Translations under genes and position numbers: made by a program
Source: UBA1412 sp964609795
GTDB lineage: Bacteria; Verrucomicrobiota; Verrucomicrobiia; Limisphaerales; UBA1412
Direction: 5' to 3'
DNA: 11,148 nucleotides
NCBI GenBank assembly: GCA_964609795.1
Contig: CAZSTC010000067.1
Coordinates: 1 to 11,148 of the forward strand
Notes under the pieces: generated by a model
What the model was told of the DNA's origin: nothing
The model's input: the letters and a program-made list of their open reading frames with translations, nothing else
Databases searched by the model: none
Part shown: piece after piece, positions 6,360 to 11,148 of the stretch
Position numbering within the stretch: position 1 is the first letter of the stretch
How the letters are laid out: each line of letters opens with the position of its first letter

Positions 6360-8327
6360 ATGAAAGCGAAGTTTAGTCTGCTGATATTTGTTTTTTTGTT
6401 TATTGGCCTTTTTTTAAATGGTTTTGGGCTATTTTCTGCTCACGGAGAGTGCGATTACGAGCGCATTATCAAAAGCCAAAACCCGCTCGTCTATTATCGC
6501 TTTCAAGACCCAGTTCCCCCTGGAGCATTGCTCGCTAACCTAGGGAGCGTTGTGATTACAAATACGCTTCCTTATCCCTCGGGCTGGAGTTCACTTTCTA
6601 AAGGGGCTGTGAATGGAGATGCCGGAGCCTGGTTTGGCGGCGTTGGGACTACCGCTATTTATGATGATGAACTGAATCCGTGGCCTAACTTTACCGTAGA
6701 GCTTTGGGCTATGTATGGGGGGAAACAAGTTTCACCTGATGGCTATGGAGCGGTTGCTGGAAGTTATTCGTATAGCGAAAAAGGGCCGAGAGGCTGGGTT
6801 ATATATGCCAATCAGGATGAGATGTGGGAGTTCAGAATCGGTGGTGAAGGCAATGGCGTTTGCATCTTGACTGGCGTGAAAGCAATTGAAAACGAATGGA
6901 TTCATTTAGCCGGAACTTACGATGGGAGTGTTGCACAGTTTTTTGTAAATGGGGTCTTAATTAACACTGGCGTTTTTTACGGAGGGAAGCCGAATCCTGA
7001 TTCAATGAAGTTTGGACTAGGCTGTCGTGGCGATGATTTTTATTCCTGGACTGGCGGAATAGATGAGTTTGTTCTCCACGGAATAGTGCTTAGTCCTGTA
7101 CAAATTTCGGATCGAATTCTTTACAAAACAAATTCAATAGCGTACGAAAAAGCGATTCTAAAGCTGAATCCGCTGGTATATTTTCGGTTGAACGAAGGAC
7201 GACCTCACAACCTCGCAAAGAACAGTGCAACTGAGGACGGAGTAGTTTTTTCCGGGGTATATGAAGGCGGGGCAACTCCTTCCACCGCTGGGCCACGGTA
7301 TATTGGGTTTGAGCAGACAGACCAGGCGCTATGTCTCACTAACAGCACCGACTATTTAGAATTTTTTTTGAACGGTTCAGAGAGCCAGAGCCTGTCCTGG
7401 ACGTTTACGGGGTGGTTTAAACCGATAAAAAGTTCTTCTGTCCGGCAAACATTATTTTCACACACATCTTTGGATGGGGGTGAAGAATTCGACTTATTCG
7501 TTAAAGACGATTGCCGCATTGTCTATCTTAGCCCAAACGGACAGGAGATTGACCTTGGTTTAAACTTGTCAGAGAACCTATGGAATTATTTAGCTTTAGT
7601 CGTCACCCCCACACATCTGACACTCTGGACGAACGGTGGTAGAGAAAGCACTTTATCTACTGTATCCTGCCAATATAGCGGATTGCTATTGCAACGCTGT
7701 GATCATTTTTGGCTTGGAGAGTCTGCGCCAGAGAATTCCGGGACAAAAGATTCTAATTTTCATGGGGTGATAGACGAATGGACCGTTTTCAACCGGGCGT
7801 TGACAGAAGGAGAAATTAAAAATCAATTCTATACGGCTTGGGGGGATTCGCCTCCTGAGATTTATGGTATTCTAAGGGAGGGCGATTTCGAGTCAGCAGA
7901 AAAGGCTCAAGTCGGGGATTCAATTATTCTAAGGGCTGATGCTGCAGGCAGCCAGCCAATGGCGTTCAAATGGCTTTGCAACGGAGAACTCTTGCCCGAT
8001 TCCGATGCATATATCCTCGAATACTTACTTTCTGTCCCCAATAGTGTGGTGCATTTCCAGGTTATTGTTTCTAATGCAAAAGGAAAGGTGACAAGCGATT
8101 TTTTTGAAGTACATGTCCTCCCGTCTGATTCACCAGAAGAGCTCGAGTTATCTTATATCTGGAAAGAGGGGTACCTTGAGTTAAACTGGAAGGGGGGTGT
8201 TTTGCATTGCTTTTCTCAATGGGGGGATACTCCCGAACCCGTTGAATCTGCAAAGTCACCTTTGAAGATCTTTGCTCCCCGGGAGAATCAACAGTTTTAT
8301 GTCGTACTAAAAAACGACCATAAATAA
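6360..8327 (+). CDS. Secreted protein with two LamG-like domains, an Ig-like domain and a C-terminal verrucomicrobial-type module
   Basis: Its function is unknown; the architecture suggests extracellular binding to carbohydrate or surface partners. An N-terminal signal peptide is evident: K-A-K, a hydrophobic core at about 5-25, and likely cleavage near S-A-H-G (26-29). Two LamG/concanavalin-like modules follow (about 33-255 and 261-490). Each opens with the same phrase: Y-E-R-I-I-K-S-Q-N-P-L-V-Y-Y-R-F (33-48) and Y-E-K-A-I-L-K-L-N-P-L-V-Y-F-R-L (262-277). Each also carries the I-D-E-F/W signature near its end (234-237, 471-474). An Ig-like domain covers about 497-588, with G-S-Q-P-M-A-F-K-W and F-Q-V-I-V-S-N-A-K-G. 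A last module (about 595-650) runs L-N-W-K-G-G-V-L ... F-Y-V-V-L, similar to the tail of many Verrucomicrobia exported proteins. No catalytic domain is visible. AGAAGGG precedes the ATG at an acceptable distance. It may be read through from the upstream operon, 55 nt away. Confidence 0.85.
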   Translation: MKAKFSLLIFVFLFIGLFLNGFGLFSAHGECDYERIIKSQNPLVYYRFQDPVPPGALLANLGSVVITNTLPYPSGWSSLSKGAVNGDAGAWFGGVGTTAIYDDELNPWPNFTVELWAMYGGKQVSPDGYGAVAGSYSYSEKGPRGWVIYANQDEMWEFRIGGEGNGVCILTGVKAIENEWIHLAGTYDGSVAQFFVNGVLINTGVFYGGKPNPDSMKFGLGCRGDDFYSWTGGIDEFVLHGIVLSPVQISDRILYKTNSIAYEKAILKLNPLVYFRLNEGRPHNLAKNSATEDGVVFSGVYEGGATPSTAGPRYIGFEQTDQALCLTNSTDYLEFFLNGSESQSLSWTFTGWFKPIKSSSVRQTLFSHTSLDGGEEFDLFVKDDCRIVYLSPNGQEIDLGLNLSENLWNYLALVVTPTHLTLWTNGGRESTLSTVSCQYSGLLLQRCDHFWLGESAPENSGTKDSNFHGVIDEWTVFNRALTEGEIKNQFYTAWGDSPPEIYGILREGDFESAEKAQVGDSIILRADAAGSQPMAFKWLCNGELLPDSDAYILEYLLSVPNSVVHFQVIVSNAKGKVTSDFFEVHVLPSDSPEELELSYIWKEGYLELNWKGGVLHCFSQWGDTPEPVESAKSPLKIFAPRENQQFYVVLKNDHK

Positions 8328-8368
8328 TAGCTCTTGCATAGAGTGTAACAATCAATCAATAAATAGAT

Positions 8369-8992
8369 ATGAACGTATTAATTATCAATGGAAGCCCTCA
8401 CAAAGAGGGATGTACCCACACAGCTCTCATGGAAGTTGCTTCTGTATTAAACAAGGAAGGTATTTCTACTACTGAATTTCACATTGGAAACCAGGCAATT
8501 CGCCCTTGTATTGCCTGTGGTGCGTGCGCTAAGACAGGCTATTGTGCTTTTAATGAAGATCGCGTCAATGAGGCTATAGATTTAGCCCAAAAATCCGATG
8601 GGATTCTAGTTGGCTCTCCAGTCTATTACGCAGCGCCTAACGGTTCGTTATGTGCCTTTCTTGACAGAATGTTCTTCATGAAAGGGTATAAATTTGCATT
8701 TAAACCGGCTGCTGCAATTGTGAGTTGTCGCAGAGGAGGAGCGAGCGCTGCTTTCGACCGCCTGAATAAATATTTCACTATATGCAATATGCCTGTAGTT
8801 CCTTCTCAATATTGGAATTCGGTCCATGGAATGACTCCGGCGGAGGTAAAGAGGGATTTAGAAGGAATGCAAGTCATGCGTACGCTTGGAAGGAATATGG
8901 CCTGGTTACTGAAGTGTATCGAGGTAGCTAAACTGACTGTGCCTTATCCAAAGCATGAAGCAAGAGTGTCCACAAACTTCATCAGAGAATAA
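8369..8992 (+). CDS. Flavodoxin-fold FMN protein with compact iron-sulfur cysteine motif (NAD(P)H-dependent oxidoreductase type)
   Basis: This is a predicted cytoplasmic redox flavoprotein of the NADPH-dependent FMN reductase / iron-sulfur flavoprotein group. The phosphate-binding loop N-G-S-P-H-K-E-G-C-T-H-T-A-L (7-20) and the second FMN loop G-S-P-V-Y-Y-A-A-P-N-G (about 81-91) define the flavodoxin-like fold. Between them lies C-I-A-C-G-A-C-A-K-T-G-Y-C: Cys 47, 50, 53 and 59, spacing CX2CX2CX5C. This fits the compact motif that ligates a [4Fe-4S] cluster in archaeal Isf proteins. The second half (R-R-G-G-A-S-A-A-F-D-R-L-N-K-Y-F; S-Q-Y-W-N; T-L-G-R-N-M-A-W-L-L-K) is of a kind I associate with gut and other anaerobic bacteria. 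The physiological substrate is unknown. No Shine-Dalgarno is seen ahead of the ATG; the leader there is AT-rich. Its stop codon lies inside the terminator repeat. Confidence 0.9.
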   Translation: MNVLIINGSPHKEGCTHTALMEVASVLNKEGISTTEFHIGNQAIRPCIACGACAKTGYCAFNEDRVNEAIDLAQKSDGILVGSPVYYAAPNGSLCAFLDRMFFMKGYKFAFKPAAAIVSCRRGGASAAFDRLNKYFTICNMPVVPSQYWNSVHGMTPAEVKRDLEGMQVMRTLGRNMAWLLKCIEVAKLTVPYPKHEARVSTNFIRE

Positions 8993-9032
8993 AACAAGCC
9001 CGAAAATTTGAAATTTTCGGGCTTGTTTTATT
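8988..9032. terminator. Bidirectional intrinsic terminator between convergent genes
   Basis: A perfect inverted repeat has 22-bp arms (8988-9009 and 9011-9032) around a single G. In RNA the innermost pairs must open to form the loop. The stem has a GC-rich part (CAAGCCCG / CGGGCTTG) and ends in T-rich sequence on each strand (TTGTTTTATT on both), as expected for a terminator working in both directions. It lies between the flavoprotein gene (stop at 8990-8992, inside the left arm) and tsf (stop at 9053-9055 on the other strand). Confidence 0.92.
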
Positions 9033-9052
9033 AGCTATGGTTGTAACGAATT

Positions 9053-9883
9053 TTAGTTTTCGCCTACAGCCAATCGTGAAAACCGGCGGATGCTCAGTTT
9101 GTCGTTTAATTCTTTGCCAACACTGTTTGCGTAGGCTTGGCAGCTTATGTTCTGATCTTTATAAAAGAGTTGGTCTACCAGGCAAACGCCTTCAAAGAAT
9201 TTGTTGAGCTTGCCATTAACAATGCCTTCAATCACTTTCTCTGGTTTGCCTGCCATTTGCTCACGAGCAATTGCTTTTTCGCGTTCTACAACATCGGCAG
9301 GAACCTCTTCGCGACGAGTGGACAATGGAGGGAAAGCAACACACTGAATGGAGAGCTCTTTAGCTAAGAGAGCCACCTCCGGGTTAGCGAGCGTATCATT
9401 CTTTTCTACGCCTACTTCCACAATTACGCCTTTGCGGGTATCGTGGTGCACATAGCCGTTGATAACGCCACCTTCAGCAGCAGCCCAACGGACCACACGG
9501 CCAACCTTAATGTTTTCACCTATTTTGGCAACAATTGCTTCACGCTCGGCTTCTACATCAGGATTTTCATCCTTCAAATAACGCTGTGCCATTTGAGCGC
9601 AAAATTGCTGGAAAAGTTCGTTCTTGGGGACAAGAGGAGTTTCACAATTGACTTCAACCAGAACGGCAAATTTTCCACCGTCTTTAATGGCCAGAGCAAT
9701 TGAACCTTCGTTAGCATCCCTGGCCGCCCGCTTTGCAGCACTGGCAGCTCCACTTTTGCGCAGAATATCTACAGCTTTTTCTAAATCACCCTCTGCTTCA
9801 GTCAGGGCTTTTTTGCAGTTCATCAGTCCTGCATTAGTCATCTCACGAAGTTTGCCAACGAGTGCGGCAGTAATTTCAGCCAT
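9053..9883 (-). CDS. tsf: Elongation factor Ts
   Basis: EF-Ts is the guanine-nucleotide exchange factor that recycles EF-Tu from GDP to GTP form in the cytoplasm. The N-terminal UBA-like domain is clear (T-N-A-G-L-M-N-C-K-K-A-L-T-E-A at 16-30, then L-R-K-S-G-A). The core dimerisation domain follows, with K-I-G-E-N-I-K-V-G-R, V-V-x-R-E-K-A-I-A-R-E-Q and G-K-P-E-K-V-I-E-G-I-V-N-G-K-L-N-K-F-F. Length 276 is normal. The oddity is at 82-85: where nearly all EF-Ts read T-D-F-V (after N-C-E), this one reads T-P-L-V, with a second Pro at 86. The codons were checked on the DNA at 9626-9640 and the frame is intact. The gene lies 36 bases after rpsB, with AAAGGA about 11 bases ahead of the ATG, and is presumably cotranscribed with it. 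Confidence 0.97.
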   Translation of the reverse strand: MAEITAALVGKLREMTNAGLMNCKKALTEAEGDLEKAVDILRKSGAASAAKRAARDANEGSIALAIKDGGKFAVLVEVNCETPLVPKNELFQQFCAQMAQRYLKDENPDVEAEREAIVAKIGENIKVGRVVRWAAAEGGVINGYVHHDTRKGVIVEVGVEKNDTLANPEVALLAKELSIQCVAFPPLSTRREEVPADVVEREKAIAREQMAGKPEKVIEGIVNGKLNKFFEGVCLVDQLFYKDQNISCQAYANSVGKELNDKLSIRRFSRLAVGEN

Positions 9884-9919
9884 ATTTTTCTAAATCCTTT
9901 CTGTTAGGGTCAATGGGTT

Positions 9920-10783
9920 TTATTTCTCCTGGTTTTCTTTGACGCTTTGAGCCAAGGCCGCGACATCTTCGGCTGTGATGCCGGGTGTTTCAGTCGTCAC
10001 TGCTTCACTTGAGGCAGCCTGTGAATTATCTGCCGGAGCAGTCGGAGCTGCAGTTACAGAAGTAGCCTCATCTCCCTTTTTAGCATAGCGAGCATCAAAG
10101 GCCGCACGAGCTTCACCAACTGATTGCACTATAGCACCCAGTACAACTCGGATGGAGCGGATCGCATCATCATTAGCAGGAATGGGATAATCCACTAAAT
10201 CAGGGTCACAGTTCGTATCAACCATCGCAACCAAGGGAATACGCAGGCGGCGTGCTTCAGCTACAGCGTTATGCTCACGTTTCAGGTCGATAACAAACAT
10301 CGCATCCGGAAGTTCTGTCATATTGCGAATGCCCCCCATATTACGGGCCATTTTTTCAACCTCACGGCGGAGTGCTCCCTGTTCTTTTTTGACATACTGT
10401 GCGATGGAGCCATCAGCATCCATTTTTTCAATAGAGGTCATGCGGGCAATAGAGCGACGAATCGTTTTGAGGTTTGTTAGAGTACCACCCAACCAGCGCT
10501 CAGTTACATGGTATTGTCCGGTGATTTCAGCCGCTTCTTTAATAGCTTCCTGAGCCTGTTTCTTTGTTCCGACGAAGAGGATTTTCCCTCCCTTTCCTGC
10601 TATTCTGCCCAGAAAGTTACAGGCAGACTCCAGTTGAGTCTGTGTTTGGTTTAAATCAATTACATGGACTCCATTGCGCGCGGCAAAGATGAAACGTTTC
10701 ATCTTAGGATTCCAACGACGAGTTTGGTGTCCAAAATGTACACCAGCTTCTAACAACTCTTTTACACCGACATTGATACTCAT
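9920..10783 (-). CDS. rpsB: 30S ribosomal protein S2
   Basis: S2 is a component of the small ribosomal subunit that helps S1 to bind. The sequence is typical from the start: V-K-E-L-L-E-A-G-V-H-F-G-H-Q-T-R-R-W-N-P-K-M (7-28), F-V-G-T-K-K-Q-A (near 67-74), R-W-L-G-G-T-L-T-N (94-102) and the D-P-D-L-V-D-Y-P-I-P-A-N-D-D-A-I-R-S-I segment. The C-terminal tail of roughly 50 residues is rich in Ala, Thr and Glu and is probably disordered, making 287 residues against 241 in E. coli. I chose ATG 10783 because GGAAAG lies eight bases upstream and the family begins there. An in-frame TTG at 10831 would add 16 residues unlike S2. It heads the rpsB-tsf operon. Confidence 0.97.
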   Translation of the reverse strand: MSINVGVKELLEAGVHFGHQTRRWNPKMKRFIFAARNGVHVIDLNQTQTQLESACNFLGRIAGKGGKILFVGTKKQAQEAIKEAAEITGQYHVTERWLGGTLTNLKTIRRSIARMTSIEKMDADGSIAQYVKKEQGALRREVEKMARNMGGIRNMTELPDAMFVIDLKREHNAVAEARRLRIPLVAMVDTNCDPDLVDYPIPANDDAIRSIRVVLGAIVQSVGEARAAFDARYAKKGDEATSVTAAPTAPADNSQAASSEAVTTETPGITAEDVAALAQSVKENQEK

Positions 10784-10932
10784 TGTATTAGCTTTCCATT
10801 TGTTTCCGGTTTTTCGTCTAACTCTAGACAATAGCCGTCCCGCGGAAACACGGGATTAGTTGATTGTTCCTGTGGCCAGTCCCCAACTTTAGGGGAATAA
10901 TTAAGGCCGTTTCCGTCCGTTATGGACGCAAG
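10784..10932 (-). promoter_or_regulatory. Structured 5' leader of rpsB, candidate autoregulatory RNA
   Basis: The predicted untranslated leader of about 149 nt can form several hairpins. There is CGTCC/GGACG at 10914-10928. A two-tier stem pairs GGCC with GGCC (10874-10877 / 10905-10908) around TCCCC/GGGGA (10880-10884 / 10892-10896). GTCTA/TAGAC closes a four-base loop (10816-10829). A CCCG/CGGG stem covers about 10839-10854. In addition GTTTCCG (RNA sense, at 10849-10843) can pair with either of two CGGAAAC copies, at 10915-10909 or 10808-10802, the latter close to the Shine-Dalgarno. S2 is known to repress its own mRNA in several bacteria, which makes feedback at this leader plausible. I cannot match it to a named RNA family. 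Confidence 0.4.
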
Positions 10933-10959
10933 GTGGGGATTCTAGCAAGTGCCCCACCT
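10931..10959. repeat. Inverted repeat overlapping the rpsB promoter, operator-like
   Basis: AGGTGGGG (10931-10938) and its exact complement CCCCACCT (10952-10959) flank a 13-bp centre. The arm centres are 21 bp apart, about two turns of the helix. One arm lies between the -10 box and the predicted transcription start, the other inside the -35/-10 spacer, so a protein bound here would block RNA polymerase. The geometry is seen in the sequence; a regulatory role is inferred. A hairpin role is unlikely because most of the repeat lies upstream of the predicted start. Confidence 0.5.
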
Positions 10960-10967
10960 GATAGCAA
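10939..10967 (-). promoter_or_regulatory. Promoter of rpsB-tsf (extended -10)
   Basis: On the minus strand, TTGCTA (10967-10962) and TAGAAT (10944-10939; five of six bases of TATAAT) are separated by exactly 17 bp. A TGC directly before the -10 box makes it an extended -10 element. The predicted start is near 10932, which gives a leader of about 149 nt before the rpsB ATG. This is the strongest promoter match in the window and lies where a ribosomal-protein promoter is expected. Confidence 0.65.
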
Positions 10968-11148
10968 ACTAATTTCAACCGCATCCGAAAGAAAATTGGT
11001 TTTTATAGTTATACCTCAGCTTATTAGCTCATCGAATAAATGTGGATAAATGTACATTAAATTTTATAAAACCTAATAGTTTTTATTTTGTGATTGCGTA
11101 TTGCCTCAAAAATAGAGCGCACCGAAAGAGAGAGAAAAGCCTCGAAAA
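10968..11148. other. AT-rich non-coding region at the right edge
   Basis: No credible coding sequence is seen on either strand. The part at about 11040-11100 is strongly AT-rich (runs such as AAATTTTATAAAA and TTTTTATTTTG). It begins with TGTGGATAA (11041-11049), the complement of the DnaA-box consensus TTATCCACA. A short AGCT-TATT-AGCT dyad lies just before it. No terminator for a gene entering from the right is obvious, and the neighbouring gene is out of view. Confidence 0.5.

Noticed and set aside
8328..8368. A small CTCT/AGAG hairpin and TTGCAT as terminator or promoter before the flavoprotein gene
   Set aside because: The stem has only four pairs and no T-run. The best -10 candidate at a proper distance is poor.
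10784..10831. An upstream TTG start adding 16 residues to S2
   Set aside because: The extra residues are unlike S2, and the ATG at 10783 has GGAAAG at a good distance and matches the family's start.
10948..10976. TTGAAA at 10971-10976 (minus strand) as the rpsB -35 box
   Set aside because: It is 27-28 bp from the TAGAAT box, far too distant. TTGCTA at 17 bp fits better.
10864..11049. A 61-codon plus-strand open frame over the rpsB promoter and leader
   Set aside because: It lies across a strong minus-strand promoter and structured leader, and the product resembles nothing I know.
1..11148. Signs of a defence system, phage, transposon, CRISPR array or RNA gene
   Set aside because: No transposase, integrase, terminal repeats, regularly spaced repeats, tRNA cloverleaf or rRNA sequence was recognised on either strand.

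Overview
The window looks like a piece of a bacterial chromosome, most likely from the Verrucomicrobiota or a close PVC relative. The main clue is the secreted LamG/Ig-like protein at 6360-8327. It ends in a short module (residues about 607-650: L-x-W-x-G-G-x-L ... S-P-L ... F-Y-V-V-L) resembling a C-terminal domain that is very common in verrucomicrobial exported proteins. The flavoprotein at 8369-8992 belongs to a type frequent in anaerobes, so an anaerobic or host-associated setting is possible. These assignments rest on recognised protein style, not on a database search.

Layout. Positions 1-145 hold a plausible promoter and leader. Six plus-strand genes then follow with gaps of 11 nt or less, so they very probably form one operon: three tandem CNNM/CorC-type membrane proteins with CBS domains (146-1426, 1423-2412, 2414-3787), glutamate 5-kinase proB (3799-4878), the NTP pyrophosphohydrolase mazG (4888-5544) and the quinone-pathway methyltransferase ubiE/menG (5549-6304). 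After 55 nt comes the LamG/Ig-like exported protein, then after 41 nt a flavodoxin-fold iron-sulfur flavoprotein. A perfect 22-bp inverted repeat (8988-9032) closes this unit and also serves the opposing one. On the minus strand, reading leftward, are rpsB (10783-9920) and tsf (9883-9053), the standard S2/EF-Ts pair. They have a good promoter at 10939-10967 and a leader of about 150 nt that can form several hairpins. The right end (about 10970-11148) is AT-rich and non-coding.

The genes do mostly ordinary work: divalent cation homeostasis (three paralogues), proline biosynthesis, nucleotide-pool cleaning, quinone methylation and translation. No phage, transposon, CRISPR array, tRNA or rRNA was seen. 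I did not find a convincing new multi-gene system. The points most worth a second look are: an EF-Ts whose near-universal T-D-F-V contact motif reads T-P-L-V; an 8+8 bp dyad, two helical turns apart, wrapped around the rpsB -10 box; mutually exclusive pairings in the rpsB leader; a tandem CNNM trio whose middle member lacks the C-terminal domain and has altered motif residues; a MazG with an eroded second half; and a nested stop/start-stop/start junction between mazG and ubiE.
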